From positions 1,302,001 through 1,366,000 of the forward strand of contig CAVRGH010000010.1 in NCBI GenBank assembly GCA_963720675.1: DNA of 64,000 nucleotides. The letters are read 5' to 3'. The stretch is from JALHSW01 sp963720675. Its GTDB lineage: Bacteria; Actinomycetota; Acidimicrobiia; IMCC26256; PALSA-555. Below the pieces are notes generated by a model, which saw only the letters and a list, made by a program, of their open reading frames with translations, made no database searches and was not told the origin of the DNA. Shown in pieces: positions 28,617 through 38,860 of the stretch; position 1 is the first letter of the stretch; every line of letters starts with the position of its first letter. The translations under genes and the position numbers were made by a program.

Positions 28617-29930
28617 TCACGATGCCTCGCCGCGCTCCAGCTCGCCGACGCCCAGGCGCGCCGTCTCGCGCAGTCGCGTGATCGGCCACAGCACTGCCAA
28701 CGAGGCGACGACGAGATAGAACGACGGTGCCAGCTCAGCTCCCGTCGCGTGGATGAGCATCGAGCACACGAGTGGTGCCGTGCCACCGAACACCGCGTTG
28801 CCGAGGTCGTAGCCGATCGCGAGTGCCGTGAACCGCTCCCGGGTCGGGAACAACTCCCCGATGGCGGCCACCGTCGGGCCCGCCGATGCCAGCACCGGAA
28901 GGATCAGACCGACCTCGCCGATGACCACCCACACGATCGGCGCCTCGGTGAGGAGGGCGAACATCGGGACGGCGAGGACCGCCATCGCCGCCGCGGCACC
29001 GAGGAGCATCGGCCGTCGCCCGACCCGATCCGAGAGCCACCCTGCGAAGGGAGTCGTGTAGGCGTAGAGCAGATTCATCGCCGTCGTGATCCACAACGCG
29101 TCTGATCGGGGCACCGTGGCCACCGTGTCGAGGTAGGTCGGCACGAAACCCAGGACGACGTAGTAGAGGATCCCGCCGTACCCCGCCAGCACCGCGGCGA
29201 GGAGCACCGGACGAGGGAGCTTTCGCACCGCATCGGTGACGGGTCGCTTCGACAGCGATCCTGCGTCGCGTGCCGATTCGAAGGCAGCTGTCTCCTGCAT
29301 GTGTCGGCGCATCACCAGCGCGAACAACGCCACGACTGTGCCGATCCCGTACGCGATGCGCCAGCCGTAGGACGACATCGCGTCGCTGGACAACGTGCTG
29401 GTGAGCAGGCTGACCACGAACGACGAGAGGAGGATCCCGGTGCCCGAGGTGACCACCGCAGTCGCGGCGACGAGGCCGCGCCGCTGCGCCGGCGCCTGCT
29501 CAACGAGCACCACGACCGTGCCGCTGTACTCTCCCCCGGCCGAGAAGCCCTGGACGAGACGCACGGTGACCAGCAGCAGCGGTGCCGCGATGCCGATGGA
29601 GTCGTACGTCGGCAGCATCGCGGTCAGTGCCATCGGGACGGTCATCATGAGCACCGAGAGCGTCAGTGCACGCTTTCGCCCCAGACGATCACCGATGCGC
29701 CCGAAGTAGGCGCCGCCGGCGACCCTCATGACCGACCCCGCCGCGAACACGGCGAAGCTTGCGATGCTCGAGACGAGGGGGTTGCTGCTCGGGAAGAACA
29801 GCGGACCCATGACCGGGACCAGGTAGAGGTACAGGCCGTAGTCGAACCACTCGACCACGGTCCCCGCCGATCCGAAGATCATCGAGTTCCACGTGCGCCG
29901 AGTCATGGCGCCGCCGGCAACCGGATCCAC
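28617..29930 (-). CDS. MFS transporter, metabolite:H+ symporter family
   Basis: The 437-residue protein has about twelve helices and the MHS-family marks AGTVVEWFDYGLYLYL near residue 24, FGRIGDRLGRKRAL near 76 (helix 2-3 loop), RLVQGFSAGGEYSG near 124, and a second-half loop GWLSDRVGRRPML near 292. MHS carriers take up organic acids or osmolytes such as proline, betaine or citrate with protons. The GTG at 29930 gives 8 residues before ATG at 29906; either may be used. No neighbouring gene indicates the substrate. Confidence 0.9.
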   Translation of the reverse strand: MDPVAGGAMTRRTWNSMIFGSAGTVVEWFDYGLYLYLVPVMGPLFFPSSNPLVSSIASFAVFAAGSVMRVAGGAYFGRIGDRLGRKRALTLSVLMMTVPMALTAMLPTYDSIGIAAPLLLVTVRLVQGFSAGGEYSGTVVVLVEQAPAQRRGLVAATAVVTSGTGILLSSFVVSLLTSTLSSDAMSSYGWRIAYGIGTVVALFALVMRRHMQETAAFESARDAGSLSKRPVTDAVRKLPRPVLLAAVLAGYGGILYYVVLGFVPTYLDTVATVPRSDALWITTAMNLLYAYTTPFAGWLSDRVGRRPMLLGAAAAMAVLAVPMFALLTEAPIVWVVIGEVGLILPVLASAGPTVAAIGELFPTRERFTALAIGYDLGNAVFGGTAPLVCSMLIHATGAELAPSFYLVVASLAVLWPITRLRETARLGVGELERGEAS

Positions 29931-30120
29931 GCCATCGAGCCTACGGAGCGAGGCAAGGACTCCCGGGAACCGACCGCGCCGTTGCCGGGACCCTCTGACG
30001 GACGCGGCCGTCGGTGCGTCGAAGGCTCACTCCACGACCCGGATGGAGCCCGCCGACATCCTGCCGCGCTGCGAGAGCTCGGTTGACGACCGGCCGCGAA
30101 CGTCGAAGCGGGCGGCCTGG

Positions 30121-30774
30121 TCAGCCGACCGCGGTCTCCAGACGATCCGCGAGGAGCGTCGCGAGGTCGACCGAGCCGTCGAACGGATTGCCGAAGCGCA
30201 GGACCTGCATGGTGGCGAGTCCGCGGCCGACCCGGATCAGGCCGAACTCGGAGTAGACCTTGCCGGTGTTCCCGTCGGAATCACTGAGGTCGACCTCGAC
30301 CTGGTACAGGGCGGAGTCGTCACCGAGGCCGGTCGAGGTGGGCGAGAGGCCGTCGAACCGGTACTTCGTCCCGGCCTTGAGCACAACGTCGAGAGTCTCG
30401 TCGAGATCGGTCTGCAAGCACGTTGCGCCCTGCCTGCTCGCGTACGCGGCGAGCGCGGTCTTTGCCGCTTTCGGGTTCTTGTAGATCACGACCCGATCCT
30501 CCACGATCATGGGCTGATCCGTGAATCTGGTGACCGCGTTCGGCAGCCGCTCGGCTGCCTTCGCGACCGCACGCACCCGCTTGCACGCCTTGGCGTCCGA
30601 CACCGTCGCATCGCTGGGAGCGGATTCCTGGAGCCCGTACTCGGCGACATCCGATTCGGTCAGCACGACACCCTCGGCGATGGCCGTGTCGTCCTGGGTG
30701 CCCGCCGAGGCGGTGGACGCGACTCCGAGACAGATCCCGGCGGCAATGAGCAGGGACGAGATCAGGCGGTGCAT
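30121..30774 (-). CDS. Secreted protein of unknown function
   Basis: The 217-residue product has a clear signal peptide (MHRLISSLLIAAGICLGVA, cleavage near ASA-GT). The mature part has one Cys pair candidate (CKRV and CLQT) and a fold reminiscent of PknH-type sensor or LppX-like extracellular domains, with VEDRVVIYKNPKAAKTAL and GRGLATMQVLRFG. I do not recognise a catalytic motif. It stands alone between divergent or distant neighbours. Confidence 0.7.
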   Translation of the reverse strand: MHRLISSLLIAAGICLGVASTASAGTQDDTAIAEGVVLTESDVAEYGLQESAPSDATVSDAKACKRVRAVAKAAERLPNAVTRFTDQPMIVEDRVVIYKNPKAAKTALAAYASRQGATCLQTDLDETLDVVLKAGTKYRFDGLSPTSTGLGDDSALYQVEVDLSDSDGNTGKVYSEFGLIRVGRGLATMQVLRFGNPFDGSVDLATLLADRLETAVG

Positions 30775-30848
30775 CGAAGCATCTTTCGGTTGGCGGCGAT
30801 CGGGTCCGATCGTAGGTGCGTCGACGCGCCGCGTGCAGCCGCCTGCGC

Positions 30849-31904
30849 TCAGGCGCCCTCGGCGACCGCCGCGACGTGGGCCAGCTGCTGCTCGAGCTCC
30901 TCAGCGGCCCGTTCGTCGTTCGCCATCTCGGCGTCGAGGTCGGCATCGGCGAACTGCATGACGCCCATGTCGGTGAACGCACCCTGGATGCGAGGACCCC
31001 AGAGCCCGATGTCCTTGATGATCGGCACGATGCGCGTGAAGAGGAAGTTGCGGAACTGGACCATCATCTCGCTGTGCTCGACGTACTCGATCGCCGCGGC
31101 GGGAAGACCGACGCGCTCGAACACCTCCTCGCCGAGGAACCGGTCTCGCATGAGGTAGCACGCGTCGACGCAGAACTCCTCACGCTCATCCCGCTCGGCG
31201 TCGGTGAGCTCGGGGTAGTAGTCACGCAGCGCCAGCCGACCGAACGCCACGTGTCGGGCTTCGTCCTGCATGACGTAGGCGTTCAACGCCCGAGCCAGGG
31301 GTTCCGTCGCCATGTTCCGGATGACACCGAACGCCGCCAGCGCCAGGCCCTCGATGATCACCTGCATGCCGAGGTAGGTCATGTCCCAGCGGGAGTCGGC
31401 GATGACGTCGGCCAGCAAGGCCTCGAGGTGCCGGTTCATCGGGTACACGAGCTGGACCTTCTCGTGGAGATACCGGCTGTAGACCTCGACGTGGCGGGCC
31501 TCATCGATGACCTGCGTGGCTGCATAGAACTTGCTGTCGATGTCGGGTACGCCCTGCACGATCTTCGCGGAGCACACCAGTGCGCCCTGCTCACCGTGCA
31601 TGAACTGGCTGAAGCGCCAGGCCTCGAGGTTTCGGCGCAGGTTGCCCCGCTCGCGCTCATTCATCTTGTCCCACCACTCGGTCCCGAACAGCGGGCTGAT
31701 CTCGTCGGGCATCCCGACCGGGTGCTCGAGGTCGACGTCGAGCGACCAGTCGAGTCGGTCACTCCCGATCCACTGGCGCCGGGTGCCCTTGTCGTAGAGA
31801 CGCAAGAGCTGGTCGCGCCCGTGCGTGTAGTCGAAGTCGAACACCGTGGTGATCGGGCTCTCGATGTCGAGGTGGTCGACGTCGGGTGTGTCGAAGACAG
31901 TCAT
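30849..31904 (-). CDS. Ferritin-like diiron-carboxylate protein
   Basis: From ATG 31904, five bases after GGAGGA, the protein is 351 residues. It shows the four metal-ligand helices of a diiron protein: HGEQGALVC, IDEARHVEVYSRY (ExxH), QVIIEGLALAAFG and MQDEARHVAFG (ExxH). This matches ferritin-like/AurF-like oxygenases or ribonucleotide-reductase-R2-like oxidases rather than storage ferritin. The likely role is O2-dependent oxidation of an unknown substrate. A longer frame begins at 31931 but lacks this ribosome site. Confidence 0.85.
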   Translation of the reverse strand: MTVFDTPDVDHLDIESPITTVFDFDYTHGRDQLLRLYDKGTRRQWIGSDRLDWSLDVDLEHPVGMPDEISPLFGTEWWDKMNERERGNLRRNLEAWRFSQFMHGEQGALVCSAKIVQGVPDIDSKFYAATQVIDEARHVEVYSRYLHEKVQLVYPMNRHLEALLADVIADSRWDMTYLGMQVIIEGLALAAFGVIRNMATEPLARALNAYVMQDEARHVAFGRLALRDYYPELTDAERDEREEFCVDACYLMRDRFLGEEVFERVGLPAAAIEYVEHSEMMVQFRNFLFTRIVPIIKDIGLWGPRIQGAFTDMGVMQFADADLDAEMANDERAAEELEQQLAHVAAVAEGA

Positions 31905-32037
31905 TGGTCCTCCGGACATCGCAAGGGACAAGTCGACGCTAGCCCTCGGTCCGTGGGATCGAAAGGTTCATGCCGCGTAGCGATGACGAGGGATCTCGCG
32001 GCGGAGAAGCCGAAGCTCCTCGGCGAGATCGGTCCGG

Positions 32038-32110
32038 TGGGGCCGGGTGGGATCGAACCACCGACCGAGGGATTATGAGTCCCCTGCTCTGACCACTGAG
32101 CTACGGCCCC
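32038..32110 (-). tRNA. tRNA with CAT anticodon (Ile2 or elongator Met)
   Basis: On the minus strand the 73-base sequence folds with acceptor GGGGCCG/CGGCCCC, discriminator A, D arm AGCTCAGTGGTCAGAGCA, loop CTCATAA and T arm GGTTCGATCCC. The G1-C72 pair rules out the initiator. The D arm and anticodon-loop context closely resemble bacterial tRNA-Ile2, whose C34 is changed to lysidine by TilS; elongator Met is the alternative. Confidence 0.92.
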
Positions 32111-32161
32111 GGTGTCGCTGCGACAACGTAGATCGCCGAGCGGGCTGCGTATCGTGGCCCC

Positions 32162-32656
32162 ATGACCTGGCTCCCCGAAGGCTTCGAACCTCCCGCGCGG
32201 CTCGAGCTGCAGAGTGGGCACCACCTGCGCCCGATCCACCCGTTCGACACGGACCTCGACTACCCGGCGGTCATGGGCTCACAGGCACGGCTGTGGGAGA
32301 CCTTCGGCGCGGCATGGGGGTGGCCGACCACGACCATGACCCGCGAGCAAGACCGCGCCGATCTCGTCCGGCACGCCGAGGAGATGCTCACCAACACGTC
32401 GTTCAACTACGCGATCTTCGACCGCGACGAGACCGTGCTCCTCGGATGCGTCTACCTCGATCCCCCGGCGAAGACCGGCGCCGACGCCGAGGTCTCCTGG
32501 TGGGTCGTCGACGACGAGGTCGGCGGCGACCTCGAGCAGGCACTGCGGAGTCAGGTACCTGCGTGGATCGACGGTGCGTGGCCGTTCACGGAGCCGCGCA
32601 TCATCGGGCTCGATCTCACCTGGGACGACTACGTCGACCTGCCCGACTGCGACTGA
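32162..32656 (+). CDS. GNAT-like acetyltransferase
   Basis: The 164-residue protein has the overall beta/alpha pattern of a GNAT fold, with FNYAIFDRDETVLLGCVYLDPP as the central beta-strand hairpin and AEVSWWVVDDEVGGDLEQALR in place of the acetyl-CoA loop. The classic Q/RxxGxG/A is not obvious, so catalysis is uncertain. It starts at ATG 32162, 51 bases after the tRNA on the other strand. Substrate unknown. Confidence 0.6.
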   Translation: MTWLPEGFEPPARLELQSGHHLRPIHPFDTDLDYPAVMGSQARLWETFGAAWGWPTTTMTREQDRADLVRHAEEMLTNTSFNYAIFDRDETVLLGCVYLDPPAKTGADAEVSWWVVDDEVGGDLEQALRSQVPAWIDGAWPFTEPRIIGLDLTWDDYVDLPDCD

Positions 32657-32677
32657 CCTCAGGAGCAGTTCCGACAC

Positions 32678-33124
32678 CTACGTCCCGGGCGGTGAGGGGT
32701 CCACCAGATCCCAGGTGTACATGACGTGGCGGGTCGCCGGGGGCGCACCGGCAGCCTCGTACGTCGCGCACGCCGGCGCGTTGTCGTCGTCCGTCAGCAC
32801 CCACATCCCATAGCAACCGCGCCGCTCGGCGATTCGCCGGAGCTCCGAAACGAGCGTCGCGCCGATGCCGCGGCGGCGCGACCCCTCGGCCACGGCGAGC
32901 TCGTAGAGGAACATCTCGGTGCCCTTGTCGGGGTGGACCATCTCGACACCGCTCACGAAGCCGACCGGCACCTCTCGGTCGTAGGCGACGAGGAGATGGT
33001 GACCCGGGGTCTCGAGGAACCGGTCGGCGACCTCGGGCCGGGCCGGGCTGTCGAGGAGGGGTGACGCTGCGATGACGGCGCTGCGATCCCCAGGCTCCAG
33101 GTGACGGATGGTGACACCCTCCAC
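32678..33124 (-). CDS. GNAT N-acetyltransferase, AAC(3)-I-like
   Basis: The 148-residue protein has GFVSGVEMVHPDKGTEMFLYE (an AAC(3)-I-like strand) and the acetyl-CoA motif SRRRGIGATLVSEL near residue 85, then MWVLTDDDNAPACATYEAAG. The family includes aminoglycoside 3-N-acetyltransferases, but most chromosomal members have other or unknown substrates. It follows the DinB gene by 10 bases at the end of the dnaG-rpoD operon. Confidence 0.8.
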   Translation of the reverse strand: MEGVTIRHLEPGDRSAVIAASPLLDSPARPEVADRFLETPGHHLLVAYDREVPVGFVSGVEMVHPDKGTEMFLYELAVAEGSRRRGIGATLVSELRRIAERRGCYGMWVLTDDDNAPACATYEAAGAPPATRHVMYTWDLVDPSPPGT

Positions 33125-33134
33125 AGACGACGAC

Positions 33135-33635
33135 TCAGTCGCCGGTGGTGCCGTCGAGCAGCTCGCGCATGATGTCGAGGTGTCCCGCGTGTCGCGCGGT
33201 CTCCTCGATCATGTGCACGAGCAGCCACCGGAGGCTCACGCCACCCCAACGCCAGCTCGACCGGACCGCAACCTCGTCGAGCGATGCCGCGGTGCCGGCG
33301 ATCCGATCCGAGTGCTCCGCCGCAGTGGTGTACCGCTCCGTCACCGAGTCGACGGTCGCCCCGGGTGGAAGCACGAATGTCGGCGAGTTGTCCCCGCCCG
33401 ACTCCATGTCGGGCAGGTCCTCCCCGGCGAAGCGGAAGCGGAACCACAGCTCCTCGGCCCAGGCCAGGTGCCAGATGATCCCCAAGAGGCTGAGGCCGTT
33501 CGGGGCGAGCGTGCGCGAGGCGTCGGCATCGGAGAGGTCACGCAGCTTCCCGAGGACCACGGCCCGATACCAGACGAGGGTCCCGATCAGCGTCTCGCGT
33601 TCGCCGACCCGGGTGGAGAGCGGGTCGTCGCTCAT
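33135..33635 (-). CDS. DinB/DUF664 family protein
   Basis: The 166-residue four-helix protein has GIIWHLAWAEELWF near residue 53 and WLLVHMIEETARHAGHLDIMREL near 137. The three His positions are those of the metal site in DinB-like thiol-dependent transferases. Actinobacterial members often use mycothiol. The ATG overlaps the rpoD stop (ATGA), so it is translated with rpoD. Confidence 0.88.
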   Translation of the reverse strand: MSDDPLSTRVGERETLIGTLVWYRAVVLGKLRDLSDADASRTLAPNGLSLLGIIWHLAWAEELWFRFRFAGEDLPDMESGGDNSPTFVLPPGATVDSVTERYTTAAEHSDRIAGTAASLDEVAVRSSWRWGGVSLRWLLVHMIEETARHAGHLDIMRELLDGTTGD

Positions 33636-35207
33636 GCCTCTTCGAGGTAGTCGCGGAGCCGCTGCGAGCGCGTGGGGTGCCGCAGCTTCGCGAGCGTCTT
33701 GGACTCGATCTGGCGGATGCGCTCGCGGGTGACGCCGAACTCGCGCCCGACCTCCTCGAGCGTGCGGACCTGACCGTCCTCGAGCCCGAAGCGCAAGCGC
33801 ATCACCTGCTGCTCGCGTGGGTTCAGCTCGAGCATGGCACGCTCGATCTCGTCCTTGAGGCGCTCACGCTCGGCTGCGAAGTCGGGAGAGACCGCGCTCT
33901 CGTCGGCCACGAAGTCGCCGAGGTTGCTGTCGTCCTCTTCGCCGACCGGCGTCTCGAGCGAGAGCGGCTCCTGGGAGATGCGCTGGATCTCGCGGACCTT
34001 CTCGGGCGTGAGGTCGACCTTCGCCGCGATCTCGTCGACCGTCGGTTCCCGGCCGAGCTCCTGCAGCATCGAACGCTGCATGCGCAGCACCTTGTTCATC
34101 GTCTCGACCATGTGCACCGGGATGCGGATGGTACGGGCCTGGTCGGCGATCGACCGCGTGATGGCCTGGCGGATCCACCAGGTCGCGTAGGTCGAGAACT
34201 TGAAGCCCTTCGTGTAGTCGAACTTCTCGACCGCACGGATGAGGCCGAGGTTCCCCTCCTGCACGAGGTCGAGGAGTGCCATCCCTCGCCCGACGTAGCG
34301 CTTGGCGATCGACACGACGAGGCGGAGGTTCGCGCTGGTGAGCTGCTGCTTGGCGAGCTCCCCGTCGACGAGGGCCTTGACGTCGGACGCGTGTGCGTAC
34401 GCCGGCCCCTCCGGATCCAGCGAAGTCATGAGCGCGTCGGCGAGGTAGATCATCTCCGAGTAGCTCTCCGCGGTCTTGGTGGCGGTCCGATGGGTGGGCT
34501 GGAACGGTTCGACCGGGCGCGGAAGGAGCTTCGTGAGCTCGGCCTCGAGGGCGCCGGCGATCTCTTCGAGCTCGGCAGCCTGCACGTCGTTCAGCTCGTC
34601 GCACTCGCCCAGGCGGTCGGCGAGCTCGAGGGCCCGCTGGAGCGCACTCCGGGTCGACTGACGCTTGGCGAAGTCGTCGATCTCGACGTCGTCGGCGACC
34701 GGGGATCCGTCCTCGTTGACGTCGGTGGCGGCGTAGGCGTGTGCTCCGGCCTCGATCCGGCGTGCGTAGGCCTTCTCCTGGTCGCCCGTGAGGAGCCGGA
34801 CCTTCCCGATCTCCTTCAGGTACATGCGGACCGGATCGAAGCTGCCACCCTCCCCTCGGTCGCGCCCTGCCGCCATCGCGTCGTCGAGACGCTCGGCGGC
34901 GGTGCGGCGCTGGCGGGGCCGGACGAGCTCACCGGCGCGATGGGTCGGAGCGGGTGCTTCTGCGCGCTCGGGACGACCGGCGTCCTCCTGCTGCAGCTCG
35001 TCGTGGATCTCGTCGACGACGGTGACGCCACGCGCCGCAAGGCGCTCGTAGATGGACGCGAGCTCTGCGGTCTCGGGCTCGAGCGTGTGGAACGCAGCGA
35101 AGATCTCGCCGGACGTGATCGAACCCGAATCTCCACGCGCGTGCGACGAGCGCCTCGACGTCAGGTCCGTCGACGTGTTCGTCGGTGACGACGTCCGGTT
35201 CCGTCAC
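33632..35207 (-). CDS. rpoD: Primary RNA polymerase sigma factor RpoD/SigA, one frameshift in region 1.1
   Basis: Regions 1.2 to 4 are intact. DPVRMYLKEIG is region 1.2, KRYVGRGMALLDLVQEGNLG is region 2.1-2.2, FKFSTYATWWIRQAI is 2.3-2.4, GREPTVDEIA is region 3, and GVTRERIRQIESKTLAKLR is the region 4.2 HTH. The GTG at 35207 overlaps the dnaG stop (GTGA) and follows GGAGCAGGAGG, giving TEPDVVTDEHVDGPDVEALVA. One extra base near 35140 separates this from GSITSGEIFAAFHTLEPE in the next frame. With it removed the protein is about 524 residues. Because the housekeeping sigma is essential, the shift is probably a sequence error, though initiation at an internal ATG (34876) is possible. Confidence 0.95.
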
Positions 35208-37133
35208 GCCTCCTGCTCCACTCGAGGTGCTTCCACTGCTGAGTCCATCGGGGCTTCGGCTGCAGGCGCATCCAGCGGGACGGTGTCGGCACCGTCCCGC
35301 GATTGCTGGAGTGCCGACTGCCGTGCGTCGGTGATGACCCACCCTACCAACTGCATCGCGGCCTCCTGGGCGCGCACCCAGTCGCCCACTTCGCGCCCGT
35401 GCGCGACCGCGTCGAGCTGGATCTTCACCGTGCTCGCGCGCTCGTCACCGTCGCGCAGCATGCGCACGAGCATCCGCTTCGCCACCGGCTCGACGGTGTG
35501 GACCATCAGGCGCGCGCGCAGCGTGGTGGGCTCGTCGTCGGCCTGCGGATCTTCGACCGCGAGCCGTTCGAGCAGGTGTCGAACCGGCCCGTCGGCCGCG
35601 TCGATCGCCTGGTGCATGTCCTGTGAGGACACGAGCAGATCGTAGGCACCGCGCGCGGTCGGATCGAGGAACAGCGACTCGTCGAGCCAGTCGGCGACGA
35701 GCTCGGGCTCGTGCACCGCCCAGCGCAGCACGTCGAGCTCGCGACGATCGACGCGCGCGGGCTCGACGCGCTCGGGTGGCGCTTCCGGTTCGTGACCCTC
35801 CGAGCGGGGCTGCCGACGTTGCTGCTGCTGGGCTTCCCGGCGCGGCTCCATCGCCGCGCGCGTCACCTGGCTGCGCATCCCGTCGACATCGAGGTCGAGC
35901 CGGCCGGCGAGCTGCACGGCGTACTGGTCGCGCACGAGCTCGCTCGGGTGCTCGGCCACCATGCTCGCCGCAGCCTCGGCCGCCCGAGCCCGACCCTCGA
36001 TCGTGGTCAGGTCGGCCGCGGCGAGGACCCGATCGACTCGGAACTGGAGGAAGGGCTCCGCCCGCTCGAGCGATGGGAGCAGACGTTCCTGATCGTCGCG
36101 CCAGAGGTCGCCCGGGTCCTTGCCCGGCGGCAGATCGGCAACCCGGACCTCGAGCTCGAGCTCCTGCTCCCAGCGGTACCACTTGTCGGCCGCGCCGGCG
36201 CCGGCGGCATCGCCGTCGTAGGCGAGCACCATCCGGCGGGCCAGGTTCTTGAGCAGCTTGGCGTGGTCGTCGGCGAGCGCGGTGCCGCAGGTCGCGACCG
36301 CGTTCGGCGCGCCCGCGAGGGCATACGCCATCACGTCGGTGTACCCCTCGCAGATCACCGCCTCGCCGCGCGCGACGATCTCCGCCTTCGCCCAGTTGAG
36401 GCCGTAGAGCAAGCGGCTCTTCTGGTACACGGGTGTCTCGGGTGAGTTCTTGTACTTCGGTCCGTCATCGCCGAGTGCACGTCCACCGAAGCCGACGGCA
36501 TCACCACGCGCGTCGAAGATCGGGAACATGAGTCGACCGCGGAACTGGTCCTGCAACCGGTTGGCCTTGTTGACGAACGCGAGACCGGCGGTCTCGATGT
36601 CATCGCGGGAGAACTTCTGCTGCTGGAGGTGCTTCGCGAGCGCATCCCACCCGTCGGGCGAGTAGCCGAGCACGAATTGCCGAACCGCGTCGCCGTCGAA
36701 GCCACGGCCGCGCAGGTACTTCGCGCGCGTGTCCGGCTTCCTTCGATTCGAGCAGGAGCTTGTGGTAGTACTCCACCGCCGCGGTGACCGCCTCGACGAG
36801 CCGCGAGCGGCGAGACCGATCCTGCTGCTTGCTCTTGTCGTCGTAGCGGAGCTGGATCCCCGACCGCTGCGCGAGCCGCTCCACGGTCTCGACGAAGTCG
36901 AGGTGCTCGAGGTCGCGCAGGAAGCTGATCGCGTCGCCCGACGCCTGGCACCCGAAGCAGTAGTAGAGGTTCATCGTCGGGTTGACGGAGAACGACGGCG
37001 TCTTCTCCTGGTGGAAGGGGCAGAGCCCGCTGTAGCGCTGACCGACCCGCTTCAACGCGACGTACTCGCTGATGAGCGCGACGATGTCGGTCTGGTCCCG
37101 GACCCGGCTGACGTCTTCGTCGAGGATGCCCAC
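35204..37133 (-). CDS. dnaG: DNA primase DnaG, one frameshift
   Basis: The N-terminal frame (start 37133) has the zinc-binding domain YSGLCPFHQEKTPSFSV and YYCFGCQASGDAISFL. The second frame has the TOPRIM domain with VICEGYTDVMA and VLAYDGDAAGAGAA, and a helicase-binding C-terminus. One extra G near 36748 separates SKEAG from DTRAKYLRGRGFDG. Removing it gives a continuous primase of about 642 residues. Primase is essential, so this break is very likely a sequencing or assembly error. The gene lies 21 bases after dgt and overlaps rpoD, the classical macromolecular-synthesis operon. Confidence 0.95.
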
Positions 37134-37154
37134 CGCGGCGAGGTTAGGACCCCG

Positions 37155-38208
37155 TCAGACCCCTCGGGGCAGGTCGTCGGTGCGCCACCCCAGGAGCTCG
37201 ACTCCGAGGCCGAGCGCGAAGCGGTCGGTCATCCCGCTGACGTAGTGGACCGCCAATGCTGCGGCTTCCGGCGACCCGGCCCGCACCCCATGCGCGTCGA
37301 CGTCGGGGAGGCGCCGCGGGCGTGTCCGCGAAGTGGTCGACCAGCCCCCGCAGGAGCCGGATCACCCGCTCGGCCTGCCGGCGGGCTGCCGGCCGCAGGT
37401 AGATGCGCTCGAAGTTGAAGTCCCGGAACACCTGGAGGGCGCTCGCGGTGGGTTCGGTCATGCCGACGGAACCCGTGCGGTCGATCGCCTCGAGGACGGC
37501 CAGCATGAAGCCCCCGATCTGCTCGGACCGGCGGGTGCCGACGGTCTCGCGCACCTCCGGTGGGAGGTCGTCGGGCTCGAGGATCCCGGCGCGCACGGCG
37601 TCCTCGAAGTCGTGGCAGACGTAGGCGATGCGGTCGGCCCAGGCCACGACCTCGCCCTCGGGGGTCGCCGGTGCGGGGCGGCGCCAGGAGTGGTTCCGCA
37701 CCCCGTCGAGCGTCTCGAGGCACAGGTTGAGCTCCGCCAGCGTCACGTCGGCGCCGTAGACCGCATGGTCGTAGCCGGTACCCGGGAGGTACGGCGAGAA
37801 CGCCTCCTCCGACGCGTGCCCGGCGGGGCCGTGCCCGCAGTCGTGTGCGAGCGCGATCGCCTCGGTGAGCGGGACGCACAGGTTCGCCACCCGGGCGATG
37901 CCGACCGCCACCTGGGCGACCTCCACCGCGTGGGTGAGACGGGTGCGGAGGTGGTCGTCCTCCGGAGCGATGAACACCTGGCACTTGCCGGCCAGGCGCC
38001 GCCACGGCCGCGAGTGCTTCACCCGGTCGAGGTCGCGCTCGAAGCAGAGCCGGTAGGGATCAGGCGCCTCGGCGCGCAGCCGGTGCCCCGCGCCGAGCGG
38101 CCGGGTGGCGCCCGGCGCGAGCGCGTCGACGAGCTCGGCCTCCCGTTCCTCGCGGGTGCGCAGCGGACCGCCGACGAACGCCTGCGCCCCGGCGTGGGCA
38201 CGGACCAC
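37155..38208 (-). CDS. dgt: dGTP triphosphohydrolase-like HD protein, one frameshift
   Basis: The protein has GHRLRAEAPDPYRLCFERD, KCQVFIAPEDDHLRTRLTHA, and the HD metal motif AIALAHDCGHGPAGHASEEAF, as in Dgt-type dNTPases, which hydrolyse dNTPs to nucleoside and triphosphate. An extra base near 37310 separates the frame; the corrected C-terminus reads RLPDVDAHGVRAG and ends ELLGWRTDDLPRGV at 37155. The start is uncertain: GTG 38208 is used here, but an in-frame ATG at 38259 precedes it, cut off by one TGA 12 codons later. It heads the dnaG-rpoD operon. Confidence 0.87.
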
Positions 38209-38351
38209 CCGGACTCGTCAGCGCCGGAGGTCGTCGCGGAGATCGGTCAGATCGCTCATGGTTCCGAGGGTAACCCCGGGGTGTGACACCGACGATCACC
38301 CGTCCCGGCGGCGTTCTCGTCCGCGGATCGGGTGTCCCAGCGCCCGTTTCA

Positions 38352-38369
38352 GTCACGAGAACGGGTCAG
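38352..38369. repeat. Copy 1 of an 18-bp direct repeat
   Basis: GTCACGAGAACGGGTCAG lies over the stop of the HEAT-repeat gene. An identical copy is at 38861-38878, and a degenerate version at about 38832-38850. Confidence 0.85.
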
Positions 38370-38749
38370 CGCAGGGCCCAGTGCTCCCGTCGACAGCGCT
38401 GGCACGAGAGTGCGTGCGCGGCCCCCCGCCGCACCCGCGGACTCTCGTCGTCGAGGAGACCCTCCAGCAGTGGGCGCGCCTCCTCGTCCCAGACGTGGTC
38501 GTACACGTCGCAGACGCCGGCACGCACCCGCGCGTCGGCGTGTGTGAGTCCGGCACGCAGCGCATCGTGCGCGGCAGATCCCGCCCGTACCAGCGCCCAC
38601 ACCGCCGCGCGGCGCCGGTGGTCGACCGCGAGAGCTTCGACGAGCTCGGCCGAGGACCGGCCCGCCAACGTCTCGCTCCCGAACGGTCGCGGCGCCCGGG
38701 GACTCGCCATCGCGCGCTTGCGCCGTGCGCGCCTCGTCGCAACTGCCAT
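38366..38749 (-). CDS. Small HEAT-repeat protein
   Basis: The 127-residue protein is helical, with two HEAT-like units (RRAAVWALVRAGSAAHDALRA, ARVRAGVCDVYDHVWDEEA) and RVRRGAAHALSCQRC near the end. It closes with a CQRC pair close to the C-terminus. The first 13 residues are very basic, and ATG at 38710 is an alternative start. Function is unknown; HEAT proteins usually mediate protein contacts. The gene is bracketed by copies of an 18-bp repeat. Confidence 0.65.
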   Translation of the reverse strand: MAVATRRARRKRAMASPRAPRPFGSETLAGRSSAELVEALAVDHRRRAAVWALVRAGSAAHDALRAGLTHADARVRAGVCDVYDHVWDEEARPLLEGLLDDESPRVRRGAAHALSCQRCRREHWALR

Positions 38750-38860
38750 CGCTCCAGGCTACCGATCTCGTGACGGAATGCGCCCCACCCATGTCTTCGT
38801 GACCGAACTGGCCGCCCTGGGGACGCGATCCGTCACCGAAACCCGTTGACGGCACGATCT

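Noticed and set aside
32038..32110. Initiator tRNA-fMet
   Set aside because: Position 1 pairs with 72 (G-C), whereas initiators have an unpaired 1-72; the loop context matches Ile2 better.
33677..35188. Long plus-strand frame opposite rpoD
   Set aside because: Mirror frame of a certain sigma factor; no start context or known motif.
35135..36750. Programmed ribosomal frameshifting in rpoD and dnaG
   Set aside because: I see no slippery heptamer with a following structure at either site, and the same kind of single extra base occurs in many unrelated genes nearby.
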